A DNA stretch of 64,000 bases, taken from NCBI GenBank assembly GCA_034509735.1, contig JACGWO010000010.1:14211193-14275192 (forward strand). The letters are read 5' to 3'. The position numbers and the translations under genes were made by a program. Below are positions 1 to 11,100 of the stretch, one piece after another. How positions within the stretch are numbered: position 1 is the stretch's first letter; every line of letters starts with the position of its first letter. The notes under the pieces are model-generated. The model saw only the letters and a list, made by a program, of their open reading frames with translations, was not told where the DNA came from and did no database searches. This DNA is from Sesamum alatum. Taxonomy: Eukaryota; Streptophyta; Magnoliopsida; Lamiales; Pedaliaceae.

Positions 1-269
1 TATTATAATTAGGAAGAATTTTTAATATTGCAAAACTTCATAGCTGGCTTCAGCAAAAAAATTGAAATCCCCTCAAAATTTTACTAGCAAATATATTTAT
101 TAGTAAATTTTTTAGCAAAATCAACAATAACAAAAATTTGTTTTTAAAATTAACAACGTGCTAAATACCAAGTACATAGTTTTCTTAGTAACTTCACTGC
201 AAAACGTAATTCAGTAACGAACTTTACTATTTTACAAGTAATTTATGTTGTTGTTAATGACATTATTTC

Positions 270-301
270 TTTTTTTTTTTTTTGGGGGGGGGGGGGGGGG
301 G
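270..301. repeat. poly-T followed by poly-G tract
   Basis: A run of about 14 T is followed directly by about 18 G, then another short G run and (TG)n. Read on the minus strand, the T run becomes a poly-A stretch downstream of the LINE remnant at 387-591, so it may be that element's tail. The long G run could form a G-quadruplex or be an assembly-prone homopolymer. Confidence 0.7.
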
Positions 302-386
302 AGGGGGGTGTGTGTGTTAAGGGTAACTTGCATATATAAGAACGTATAGTTGTACATTGTGTCCTATACCAATCAAGTATACCATG

Positions 387-591
387 CTATCCTCCTGACG
401 TAAACACAACAATAACTTGCAAGGAGGAAAGCTGATGCTCGGCTATCAGTTTCTGCTTGACTTGTTCTATGATAATATTTACAAGGATATCAGGGTCACG
501 GTGAATACTATGAAACCTCCGAAAATTACGTTCCTGCCAGAGGTGATGACTAGAGAGACTAATGACAATATTTCTTGTAGTGTGTTCTCAA
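387..591 (-). mobile_element. 5'-truncated LINE (non-LTR retrotransposon) C-terminal remnant
   Basis: The minus strand encodes a short open stretch with the motif LWQERNFRRF followed by a helix-like ILVNIIIEQVKQKL segment and a stop at 387-389. The IWxERNxRxF pattern followed by a 'DVRxRL'-type helix is typical of the extreme C-terminus of plant L1-type LINE polyproteins, after the zinc-binding reverse transcriptase domain. It lies in the intron after the last visible exon of the lyase gene. The poly-A-like tract at 270-283 fits a LINE 3' end. Reverse transcriptase and endonuclease domains are absent, so this is a dead fragment. The family call rests on motif memory only. Confidence 0.65.
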
Positions 592-634
592 AATAACATG
601 GGAAGTAAAAATAGATAAGTGTAATAAACATTAC

Positions 635-3600
635 CTATTAACATGGGCAAAGAACCAGTGTTTTCTATAATCGCTAATCCCGACCGTGTATATCAGATCT
701 TCGTCTGGATATAAATCCGTATATCTGTCCCACAAACCGTATTGCCTAAACCTGGACAAATTATTCAACATTGGAAGAGAAAAAGTTGTAAGCAATTTAA
801 GTTATGTGTTCAAGTGACTGTCCGGATAATATATAGCTTACTTTTCTGTATGGTTGATATATAACTTGTTCGTAAGTTCAAGGATTGGATCAGGAACATA
901 GAATTCAGCAGCAGTACGATCAGGGATCCCGATTTCCCATAGGGTCGGACCAGTTCTGGGAGGATCATACACAAGATCACCTATTTGAATTTCACTTCCT
1001 GGAAACACGCATGTATGAGTTCATTTCTGGGGTTAAATGCAACAAGCGCCCTAGAAAAATATTAATAGGCAAAAAACTCTTCTAAATGAAAAAAGCGCAT
1101 CACAACCCCTAATGCGGGAGGAAATTGTAGTATTGATCACATAACTATAGGGGTGACAATTTTAGTCTGTTGATGCTCAATTTGGCAATTAAGTCCTACA
1201 ATTTAAAAAACTGATACATTAAGAAAAAAATCAATTTACACATCTTGCCGAATTTGGATTGTGCCCCTCACATGAGCTCCAAATTCTGATTAAAATTGTA
1301 ATTTTCAATCAATTTTGTCTTGATGTGGTGATTCTTTTATTTTTTTTATTTTTAATTGAATGGTTCAATTGCCAAATCCAATTCCATCAAGACAAAAGTT
1401 ACCACCCCTGAAATTATGGGAATAAAATTGCAAGTTCCCCTGACTTAATAATCAAAATAAGGTCATAGTGAAAACTTATCAGGGAAACTTGCAATTTTGG
1501 TCCCATAATTATAAAAGGTGGCAATTTAGTCATGTTAGAATTCAATTTGACAATTAAGTCCTACAGTTTAAAAATAAATAAAAATCGACTCATTAAGGAC
1601 AGGATCAACCGAAAATTGCAAATCTGGCTAGATTTTGGCATGTTTGCCTTACGCGAGCCTCAAATTCCTGTCAGATTTGCAACTCTAACAAATTTTGTCT
1701 TTAACATACGAAATTTTGATTAAATTACAAGATTTAACTGCTAAATTGAATTCCCACTGGAACATGCCAAACAGAATTACCATCCCTTATATTTTTCGGA
1801 CTAAAATTACAATTTTCCCCTAAAGCATGAAACAACAAGCTTGTTTTCAAAGGTTTAGGAGGTCTCATTGTTTTTCTTTTATTTAGTAAACTTTTACCTA
1901 TTATTATTTTTACGGCCGTTTATCTCTTGAGTAAAAAAATGTTGCTTGAATAAGTAAACTGAGAGGGTTTAAGTCAACGTATTTGGGGATTACACCAACC
2001 TGGTCTTATGATAACCTCGCTGTCATGTTTATAGTCTCCAATGATCCCTGGAACCCAGGCATACAAATTATAACTGTCTGCTCGGACATCCTTTATCGTG
2101 AAGTGCCCCATTTCATCAGTTCGTGTCCAAAACTGATAGCCCTGAGAACAATGTTCAGGTAATGTAAAGGACTGATTGAAAAATGAATGTCGATTTTACA
2201 ATGAATGATTGTTAAGTACCTTAGCATCATCCTGCCAAGATCCCACAGCTCCAGGTGCAGCCAATCCGACATACGCTGATTTTGCCGGTATAAGGTCTGT
2301 GTCGATGTACTTGTCACGGACTAGTAATCGACCACAGACCGTACCACGTTCGTTTGCACGAGGATAGTCCTTAGATAACGGGAAATCATATGGCCATTTC
2401 TTGGTTTCTCTTGACATCTGATTCATGAAATTGTTAAAATTCATGTTAGTTCATGGAAAGGGAAAATTTTATTTTTTGTCTCATATCTTAGGATTTTTTT
2501 TTTTATTTTGTCCCGTTGTTGTATTTGTCTCATATTTAGTTCTATTTGTTCAATTTTTTCTCAAATTTGGTCCCAAACAGTATTTTCTGTCAAATTGTTA
2601 ACAGAGCTGTCAACAATGGCACAGTCTTACCCAATAACAGATTTGACGATTCCGCTAATAATTTGACGAAAAATGTTGTTTGGGACCAAATTTATGAAAA
2701 AATTGAATAAATGGGACTAAATATGAGACAAATACAATAAATAAGACCGAATCAAAAAAATCCCTAAGATATAGGACAAAAAAAGCGATTTTCCCTTCAT
2801 AGAAATATGAGAAAGGAACTAAGAGTTCCATTGGTTTCTTAATGGTATGAATTGCATTTGACACTGCTGAAAAAATATATATAAAGACAAACTCCTCATA
2901 AAAAAACCAAAAAAAAAAAATTCAATAGACAATGCAACCCCTGGATTTCTTTTACGAAAATGCCTATTGGCGTCTCGATCAGGGGTCGCATTGCCTTTTT
3001 TTTTTCCCCTCTTTTAAAAAGACGGTATTGATATTAGTATTTTTTTACAGTGGGATCGGTTTGCATTTAGCCCAATGTGCATAACAATGTTGTGTAAAAA
3101 TGACCTGTTTTTTGGCATCTTCCCAAAGCGTTCTTGGTTGATCGCCTGAATCCGAGTTCAAATAAACGAAAACAGGGCCGAATACCTTCTTCCAGGGCTC
3201 TCCATCGCGTAATCTAACTCCAAAAGCTGGACCAGCATAATGGTCACTAAAGAAAATCTGAATGTGGTATAGACAAATCAGTACCTAATTATGTTGGTCA
3301 TTTTGTATTTCAATAACATGTTCATTCACAATCTTTTACAACATTCTTGGTGGTTAACCAGTGTCCGAATTCAATGTAGATGGATGCGAAGAGTTGCTTA
3401 CGGCTAAGGAGGTCGGGCCGGCATGAGAGGTAAGATCCGACTTCATAGGACCACCGGCTCGGAACTCATCACTCGGTGTTATCAACCAGAACCCGACGTG
3501 AGGATGAGAGCTAATCCAACCGTGCACTCGGTTGTCCTTGTTGTCGCACGAGTACTGGTACTTATCATCGACCTGGATAATAATATTTACACCTCACGGA

Positions 3601-6600
3601 GTTAAATTAAACTCTTGCTTATATAGGTTTATAGAAATCGTGATCGTCTGGTCGCCTACCTCTCCTTTGAGCTTGGAATTGCTGGGATTTGTCAATAGAA
3701 CTGCTTCTCTATAGTCAAGAGTGTGGCCTACTGTCCTGTCATGGTCAGTCGGCATGATCCTCTGCCGGTCGTCCGATATAGCCATGTAACAGAACCTGAT
3801 CAATGCGATTTCATCAGACAAACTGAGTGGTTTTTCCATGCTTTACATCAGAGAAATTGATAGTTTTAGTTCCAAACCTTGTTTCCCGTTAATTTTTTAA
3901 AGAAAACATTAATCAAAGCCCCTGAATACTTACCGGAGCTCGTGTTCTGTAAGTGATGTTTAGATGAGAAATTTAACAAAAATAAAGTTTGTGACTAAAA
4001 TTACAAACAAATAAAATAAAATTGAGTTATAGGATGCAATATTTATGTGGTGAAATCAATAATAATAGGAGGTAAAATTATATTTTTAGTCCGGTAACTT
4101 AGGTCATTAGCATTTTTCATCTTGCAACTTACTCCATTTACATATTTAGGTCTTTTTTGACAAATTTAGTCCAGCACATATAAAATTTGGTTCTTTTTTA
4201 AATTTAGTTTTGTGTTGACAAATTTGATCCCGACGACATATAATTACAGGACCAAAAATGAAATTTACTCGGGTGAGAATGTGATCAAAACTGCCAAGAT
4301 AGGACTAAGTTTATCAAAAAAGGACCAAATGTGAGATCTTCAAAACTAAATTCGTCAAAAAAAGCACTAATTGTGTAAGTGAAGTAAGTTACAAGATCAA
4401 AAATGTAATGGCCTATAATTACAAGACCAAAAATGTAATTTTGTCATAATAGGATCAAAATTGCAATGAGGCTAACTTATGGGATGTAAATGCAATTTTC
4501 CCACATCCTGTGAATTAAATCATGATTAGCATAATTAGGCTGAATTCTTACATGTTTTGGTGAAGCTTGAACGCAATTCTTGCTTCGTCTATGTTTAGAT
4601 CAGGCCATCCATGCGAGTGTTCCAGTATTGCATACGAGTAGAAACCAGACACTCCACGAAGCAGTATAAACCTAGAAAGCAGTATAAATATATTATAACA
4701 CACTTCCAAAAAAAAAAAAGAAAAAAAGAAGAGAGAGAAAGAAATAAAGAAAAAAAGAAACTAACTTAAGGGTATTATTGGCATAATAAAAATTTGGTGA
4801 CGCGGTGTAAGTAACCGTCTTTTGTGAGTGAAAACGGTGTTTTCTTTATATATTAGTATAGATAATATAATTCCGGAAACTTCACTTGTAGTATTTTACC
4901 CCCTGAAAGAATTAATAATAGGCATAAAAACTCCAAAAGAAAAATCAAAAAACAAAAGACAATGCAATCAACCCATGATCTTTTAAAACTGAAGTTCTCT
5001 GCCTCCCCCATTAGAGAATATCGCATTGCCCCTTTTCCCTAATGTCCACGAGATTGTGTTGTGTTTGTTGTTGTTGTTGTTTTTTTTTTTTTTTCCTGAA
5101 AGATCTTTTTATTTTATTATTGTTTTCATAAGGTGTCTGTTGCATTTATCAAGAAAAATTGCGAATTACGTTTCACAAATTAGCTTCTTTGTGATTACGG
5201 AGCTCATGCCACGCACGTAGTACTCATGGAATCAAAATCACAGAGAAGCTAACTTGTGAGAATTATACTAGAGTTTTTCCCATTTATCTCCAAGATAGTT
5301 TACCAACGAAAAAAATACAAGCAACTCCCTGTGATATTGTAAATGTGCAAATTACCATCTATAAAAGTAAAATAACAATTTATCTCCTTGTATTTTTTAA
5401 AATGAATCAACTTACCTCCCCGTGTGTTTCAAGGGAGGTAAATTGTTCCATTCTAAAAAATACAAGAAGGTAAATTGTTATTTCTTTTTTCATTGGGGGT
5501 AATCTACTCATTTGAAATATTATAAGAAGATAAATTGTATTAAACTCATTTACTAACGATCACGTTCTAGTTAATTAAACACAGTGAAGAATACAAGTTT
5601 GCATTTATACTACACCTCTTGTCTATGTTGAGGGGAGCATCATTTTCACCATTGGAGACATTCCATGTCTTTGCGAACGAAACTTCTATCTGATCTTCAG
5701 TCCGTGCTACAACCCTGAAACTAGTACCTGGGAGCCTGAACACGGAATGGAGAAAATGTCTGAACATTAATAATTAATGCCTTTCTCTACTGACTACTCC
5801 AATGGGTTTAATGAAACTTACGCCCCTGATATTGCAAATGAGTAATTTACTTTTTTACGAAAAAAAAAATAGTAATTTATTTTCTCGTATTCTTTAAAAT
5901 GGAGTATTTTAACTCCTTAAATTACTTCATTTTAAAGAATATAAGAAGGTAAATTGATTCATTTTAAAAAACACATGAAGGTAAATTACTATTTTATTTT
6001 TTATAATAAGATAATTTGCTTATTTTCAATATTACAAGGGGATTATTTCACATTTTCCCCCTACTCCAATGTAATAAAATTGGATTTTCTTGAATTCTGA
6101 AAGATTTTTACGTGTCGAAGAAACTTGTGCCTTTCTCTGGCCTACTCCACATGATATCCCAATACCTACATTATTCACAAAATGACCAAATGATTAGTAT
6201 ATATGAACCAAGAAACAACAGTAGTGAAAGGATGATTTGGCCTGTTTGGAAACGGGATAAATGCAATTTACCCCCTATAATATAAGAAATGAGCAAAAAT
6301 TCCCCTATAAAAAAATAATTAGTAAATTATCTCATGTGATCTTAAAATAAAGCAAATTATCCCTGTATTTTCCTTGATAGGGGGTAATTTGCTTCATTTC
6401 TCAAAACACAAAAAGATAATTTACTAATTATTTTTTTCACAAGAGGATTTTTGTTCATTTTTTATATCACATGGGGTAAATTGCATTTATCCCGTTTGGA
6501 AACGGAAAACAGTCTCATAAGGCGTTACCCTCTTCGCGTTTCTTTATGACGATGTTCCAGGAGGTTTTTGATTCCTTTGTATGCTACTCCTGTCATCATG

Positions 6601-9149
6601 CCTGTCGGCTTTGTTAATGTCAGCTTAACAATTCCATTGTCCATCTCCACCTGCGATTCAGGTGAACTTATATAAATATAGTGGAAAAATCAACGTGGAT
6701 CTTCTGTTGCATTTTATATCATATATTGATGTCACATTAATGAGTTACTCATACCTCTGATTTTTTTATTTAACAAAATAAAATTAAATCATATTATAAA
6801 TTTGAAAGTAGAGGCGCATACAACACATGCATTAGTGTTATGTGATACGGAAAAAATGAGACGGTTTAGTCAGATAAGGTCTAATAGTGAGAATCTTCTG
6901 TCACATTTTGTTGTCAGGTACGATCGTCACATGCCTGCCCAGACTTTTTGAAAAAATATAATTAAATTAAAATGTAATGTAAAAATGAGCCTACATACGT
7001 TACATAATTACAATATCTTTCAGGTTTAAACGTGGGAATTTATTTAAGGTTTGGGGTTCATTATTAGGCTTACATGGCGACGGGATACATGGAGCTTGAG
7101 TGCGGGAGATGAGTCTTCATTACTCTGTGGAATACACCTGCACGTGCTCATAGACATTGGTCAGCAGATAAATTAAGGGTTTAAATTGTAGTTTTAGTTC
7201 GGTAATTATATGTATTTGGTATTTTAGTTGTGTAACTTGTTAGGTATTAAATAGTCATTCCCCTTTTTATTTTTGATTTTAGAACAAAATTAATCAGAAT
7301 TTTCAAAGTTAATTGGAAAATGACATGATATATAATTCGAAAAAAATGCAATTTATCCGCATGTGTTGAGGGAAATGAGCAATTTACCCCCTGTGAAAAA
7401 TAAAACAGCAATTTATCCTCCTACGTTTTTAAAAATAGAGCAAAATGCCCCCTAGGTTGGACGGTGCACTATACACGTACGCCCCTCCTGCGTTAGGGGG
7501 ATATTTTCTCCATTTCTCGAAACACAGGCGGTAAATTGTTATTTAATTTTTCACAGGGGATGTAAATTGCTCATTTTCCTTAACATATGGAGGGTAAATT
7601 GCATTTAACCTTATATAATTTTGGCAAGCTTTGAAATTTTTGGCTAATTTTGTCCTAAAATAGCAAAACTAGAAAAGTTGAAGGACCGTTTTATAACCTT
7701 AACAAATTAGATGATCAAAATGTGAAATGACTATAGTTATAGGCCTAAAAATACAAGTAAGACTATATATAATTTCTTTTTTTTCAAGTTGTACGAGTGT
7801 TTAATCCCTCTTTATCCCGACTTCACAGGGAAAAAACAAAGTTGAAAATCAAGGAAGAAACATAACTAGATCCTTCAAGAAACAAAATAAAATTCATCGA
7901 AATCTAATTATTATTTTTTATTTAGGAGGATTTCTGTCTATTATAATAATTACTGTGACACATTTCGAATTTTTAACTACTGTTTTTAAGAATAAGAATA
8001 TAAAATTATATAGTTTTTTTTTAAAAAATTTTTTAAATCTCTCAAGTGAAACTCTAGTTCAAATGAAATGAAAATCTTTATATGGAACAAGGATAGAATG
8101 AGGAGACAGATACATTTCAAAGAGGGGGTCAATGCAACAAATGCTACCTTGACTTTTTTGGAATAGAAATATTAAAATAATTAGAAGATTAGCATATGAT
8201 AAAGCTGTAACAAATTCGGAAACACATGTTTCGACATTGGAAAAATTGTAATTTACGTCCCATAATTTATTTTATTTGTAATTTTGATCATATTATTTTG
8301 CAATTTAATAAATTTAGCCTCACAAATCCAAAAAGTTGTAATTTACGTCCAATTAACAGTTTTTGTTAAATTTTTAACGAAAGGAGCACGTGCCAAGCAC
8401 GTGCTCCGTTAACTTTGTTGCTTAACGGTCCATCCATTAATAATTTAACAAAAAATATTGATGGGATGTAAATTGTAATTTTTATGAACTTGTAAGACTA
8501 AATTTATTAAGTTGTAAAATAATAGAACCAAAATTATAAATAAAATAAGTTATGAGACGTAAATTATAATTTTCCTGTACATAGGAATAGTTTTAAAAAA
8601 GTCTAGTATATATTTGTCAAGAACATCGTAAAATGCAATTTTCGCACGTAATATAATTATAAGGTAGGCTATTATAACTTGTATAAATTCCACGTCTTTA
8701 GTGTCTATCTACACACAAGGATTAATTACTACGGCAAACATACATAACTCATGCAAATTAAGGTAAATATTTGGGATAAATGCAATTTACCCCTGATATA
8801 ACAAATGAACAAAAATCTTCCGTGAAAAGATAATTAGCAAATTACCTCCCTGTGTTTTGAGAAATGAAGCAAATTATCCCATATCAAGGGAAAACATAAT
8901 AGGGTAATTTGCTTCATTTTAAGATCACGGGGAACAATTTACTAATTATTTTTTTATAGGGGGATTTTTGATCATTTCTTATATCACAGGAAACTAAATT
9001 ACATTTATCCCATAAATATTTAGTACTCGAGATAACAATATAATTAACCTGTCCGCGGCAGCGCTATTGCCGGAGCGATCAACAATCACGAACAAATAAA
9101 AGGCGACCGCAAACCATCCCACGGCTACCTGCTTTCGACCCTTCTCCAT
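635..9149 (-). CDS. rhamnogalacturonan endolyase (rhamnogalacturonate lyase, PL4), 13 coding exons, 3' end off window
   Basis: This enzyme cleaves the rhamnogalacturonan-I backbone of pectin by beta-elimination in the cell wall. Exons in transcription order: 9149-9049, 7137-7074, 6650-6529, 6165-6112, 5735-5616, 4671-4552, 3795-3660, 3572-3402, 3257-3105, 2417-2220, 2141-2000, 998-842, 751-635. All introns are GT-AG and all phases match, giving 1655 nt (about 551 codons) without a stop. Residues 1-33 look like a signal peptide (VGWFAVAFYLFVIV, then small residues). The catalytic domain carries VEMDNGIV, GYWDIMW, GFYSYAILEH, SDDRQRIMP and VDDKYQYSC. WPYDFPLSKDYP and GRLLVRDKY mark the fn3-like domain, and LVYDPPRTGPTLWEIGIPDR the C-terminal carbohydrate-binding domain. 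Family members are usually about 640-700 residues, so roughly 100-150 residues are missing; the final exon or exons are not in 1-634. The gene looks functional, with unusually large transposon-filled introns. Confidence 0.9.
1117..1443. mobile_element. foldback MITE-like element in lyase intron
   Basis: The left arm (GGAAATTGTAG..., then 'ggggtgacaattttagtc') is matched by the inverted right arm ('gacaaaagttaccacccc', then a GGGAACTTGCAATTTTATTCCC-like end). It has no coding capacity. It is related to the element at 1482-1816, with which it shares 'caattaagtcctaca'. Confidence 0.6.
1482..1816. mobile_element. foldback MITE-like element in lyase intron
   Basis: The ends are inverted copies of one another: 'gggaaacttgcaattttggt' on the left and the complement of 'actaaaattacaattttccc' on the right. 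The interior is AT-rich and non-coding. It sits next to and resembles the element at 1117-1443, so the two look like members of one family. Confidence 0.6.
2460..2795. mobile_element. foldback MITE-like element with 10-bp target duplication
   Basis: Left end GGGAAAATTTTATTTTTTGT and right end ...ACAAAAAAAGCGATTTTCCC are inverted; pairing continues inward (CATATCTTAGG / CCTAAGATATAGG). Flanks are ttcatggaaa (2450-2459) and ttcatagaaa (2796-2805), a direct repeat matching at 9 of 10 bases. A 9-10 bp duplication is characteristic of Mutator-like transposases. The element lies in the intron between exons 3257-3105 and 2417-2220. Confidence 0.75.
4069..4502. mobile_element. foldback MITE-like element in lyase intron
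   Basis: The left arm (gtaaaattatatttttagtc, then 'taacttaggtcattagcattttt') is matched in inverse by the right arm ('aaaaatgtaatggcctataatt', ending 'gggatgtaaatgcaattttccc'). The arms are about 200 bp and imperfect. The interior is non-coding. Confidence 0.55.
5305..5562. mobile_element. diverged foldback element, family A
   Basis: It is related to the 6254-6493 element: alternating phrases 'gtaaattgtt', 'aaaaaatacaagaaggtaaattg' and their complements are arranged as an inverted repeat around 'cctccccgtgtgtttcaagggagg'. The ends are worn and no target duplication was identified. It lies next to exon 5735-5616. Confidence 0.45.
5818..6062. mobile_element. diverged foldback element, family A
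   Basis: An inverted repeat begins 'cccctgatattgcaaatgag' and ends with the complement-like 'caatattacaaggggatt'. The centre is the palindrome-like 'actccttaaattacttcatttt'. It resembles the elements at 5305, 6254 and 8773. It occupies most of the short intron between exons 6165-6112 and 5735-5616. Confidence 0.5.
6254..6493. mobile_element. foldback MITE, family A, near-perfect ends and 10-bp target duplication
   Basis: The ends are GGGATAAATGCAATTTACCC and its exact complement GGGTAAATTGCATTTATCCC, and the arms pair along most of the 240 bp. The identical flank gtttggaaac is present at 6244-6253 and 6494-6503. No coding capacity. TIR length plus a 10-bp duplication fits a Mutator-like non-autonomous element. 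It lies in the intron just downstream of exon 6650-6529. Confidence 0.85.
7172..7775. mobile_element. foldback element with a second foldback (about 7343-7612) nested inside
   Basis: Outer arms: 'aaattgtagttttagttcgg...' on the left and '...gactatagttataggcctaaaaatacaag' on the right, with 'ttggcaagctttgaaattttt' opposite 'aaaattaatcagaattttcaaag'. Between the arms lies a family A copy ('aaaatgcaatttatccgcatg' ... 'catatggagggtaaattgcattt'). The nesting gives an order of insertion. Confidence 0.5.
8238..8575. mobile_element. foldback MITE-like element with G-box hairpin at its centre
   Basis: Arms of about 100 bp pair: 'aaattgtaatttacgtccca' on the left with the complement of 'gagacgtaaattataatttt' on the right, and 'ttttgcaatttaataaattt' with 'aaatttattaagttgtaaaa'. 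The centre holds a perfect stem GGAGCACGTG-ccaag-CACGTGCTCC at 8383-8407. It lies in the intron between the signal-peptide exon and exon 7137-7074. Confidence 0.65.
8773..9012. mobile_element. foldback MITE, family A, with 9-bp target duplication
   Basis: It starts GGGATAAATGCAATTTACCC like the 6254 copy and ends 'aaattacatttatccca'. The direct repeat taaatattt flanks it at 8764-8772 and 9013-9021. It ends about 36 bp from the 3' end of the signal-peptide exon, in the downstream intron. Confidence 0.8.
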
Positions 9150-9185
9150 ATTCAAAGCACCTGGAAAATAAATTGATATAATAAA

Positions 9186-9530
9186 CACTACAAGAAATAT
9201 AATATTTAATTCGAGCTAATTATCATAATTAAAAATAAATAATTGTAATAAATAATTATTGACTATGATCACGCTACGTTACTTTGCTGTAATATTTTCA
9301 AGTGTGGATTACATTTAGGATGGCCACGAGCGATGACAAATTTTTTTGTCATGGCTAAATTAAAAGCATGGAAAATATTTTTGTCATGGTGGATACACTA
9401 AATTTTTCTATGAATTTTATTCAACCATGGTTCATACTAGTCATTTATTACAACTTTTATTCCATAGCTATTAAAATATAGACAATAATAAATTTTCTTA
9501 TAATCAGAAACCACTCCTTTCTATAAAAAA
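9186..9530 (+). mobile_element. possible CACTA-derived fragment
   Basis: CACTACAAGAAATATAATA at 9186 matches the usual start of plant CACTA terminal inverted repeats. Downstream are short inverted motifs ('gatgacaaatttttttgtcatgg', 'atttttgtcatggtgg') like subterminal repeats. No matching right end (TTTCTTGTAGTG) was found, so it may be a truncated end or chance. It lies in the intron upstream of the signal-peptide exon. Confidence 0.3.
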
Positions 9531-9551
9531 AGGTATTATTATGAATTTAAG

Positions 9552-9803
9552 AGGGGGAAAAATGCAAGCAACCCCCTTGGGATATTGCAAATAAGCAAAT
9601 TACCACCATATGAAAAATAAATTACAATTTATTCCTCCGTATTTTTTAAAATGAAGTAATTTACCCATTGTATTTTTTAAAATAAAACAATTTACTCCTG
9701 CAATGAAAGGTGTATTTACCTCTGATTGGGTTATTGCACCGGACTCTTGACCCATTGCCTGAGTCCTCCTATAATTATTCATTTTCATCATTAATGTAAT
9801 TTG
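9552..9803. mobile_element. diverged half of a family A foldback element
   Basis: The phrases 'aaatgcaagcaacccccttgggatattgcaaat', 'aaaatgaagtaatttacccattg' and 'gtaatttgcctttatct' belong to the family seen at 5305 and 6254. The inverted arm is interrupted by unrelated sequence around 9720-9780. No target duplication was found. Confidence 0.4.
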
Positions 9804-10532
9804 CCTTTATCTAAAAAGAAAAAAAAAGAAGTATATTTAGCCCTTCTTGTGACTCGCCCATCTACAATGAGAACCCATAACGAATGACGTACGAGCCTAC
9901 CTTATTCTTTGGAATCAAATCGACATTTTAATTGTTGCCGGAAACCATGTAAATATTAGTATTATTCTTTTGTGCGGTAAAAAATTAGTATCTGAGTGTC
10001 TGCATGTCTATACGTTTCTTTATACAAAAATAGTCCATATTTATACTATAATATTAAGATTGAGGGTATAAAATAATCATTTTGTTTTACATTGTGTATA
10101 TTAACTAAATTAACCCTATATGAAAATGACATGTCGATTTTTTTGTTTTTCCCCTTCTCCCAGGGGTATGTACTTTTCATCTCTAAATTTCAAAATATTT
10201 TTTTATAAACACATTTCATCGAATTAATATATAATAACTACCACATTTTACAAGAAAATTACAATACAATATGTATAATAAAGAATTATATTTTTTTTAT
10301 AAGTAATAAACAATTATATTTATTGCAATACTTGATTAATGTTTTTATACTTATATAAGTAGTAATTGAATTTTTGTCCAATTTTGCACACACATTCGCT
10401 GTTCCACAATCACTACTGTACATAAAAAGTGCAGCATTGTACACTTTTGCAGATATAAAACTGAAAATCTAAATATAGAGCTACACTAATTGCACCCAAT
10501 CTACAAGACAAGGAAAAAAAAACTATTACGGG

Positions 10533-10917
10533 GGAAATTGTATTTTTGTCCCATAACTTATGTCCAGTACATTTTCAATCTTATTACTTATGGGATTTTA
10601 AAAAATAGTTCCATAATTTGTAAAAAAAAAAAAAAAATCATTTTCAGTTCTTCTGCCAACTTCGATTAAGAAATTAACGGCAAAAAACCACGTACAAGTC
10701 ACATTGTTATTAATTTTTCAAAATAGAGGGAAACGGTGACGTGACTTGTACCTAATTTTGTCCATCAATTTCCTAACGAAAATTGGGTACGAGAGAATTG
10801 AAAGTGAGAGTCGTTTAACGTCATGGGACTATGTTTTAAAGTTTCATAAGCAATAAGACTAGAAGTGTACTATTGCTTAAGTTATGAGACGAAAATGCAA
10901 TTTCTCCAACTTTTAAA
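10533..10917. mobile_element. foldback MITE-like element in the leader intron
   Basis: Inverted arms of about 60 bp: 'ggggaaattgtatttttgtc' on the left against the complement of 'gacgaaaatgcaatttctcc' on the right, continuing through 'ccataacttatg' / 'ttaagttatgag'. The interior also pairs ('aacttcgattaagaaattaacgg' with 'tttcctaacgaaaattgggtac'). Non-coding. Confidence 0.6.
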
Positions 10918-11045
10918 CTTGGAGATCAATGATGGTAAAAGTAGAAATGAAGAGATAGCATAGTGTATCTAAATTTCTAAAAGAAAAAAAAAAAAAAAAA
11001 AAAAAGAACCCAAAGCCATTGTCGCATGAAGATTGGAAGACATAC

Positions 11046-11100
11046 CTTGGGCTGAGATCCTCTTCAAGAAGAACCATGGTAATGGAGAGGAGACGACACT
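11046..11100 (-). other. probable 5' leader exon of the lyase gene
   Basis: On the minus strand, ATG at 11077 opens 32 nt that end at a good donor (CCCAAG|gtatgt) at 11046. Spliced to the exon starting at 9160, this ATG reads a short upstream frame of about 37 codons that overlaps the signal-peptide start. Spliced instead to the exon at 7137, it is in frame with the enzyme. It is therefore either a 5' UTR exon with an overlapping uORF or an alternative first coding exon. There is no transcript evidence; the upper boundary is arbitrary. Confidence 0.4.
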
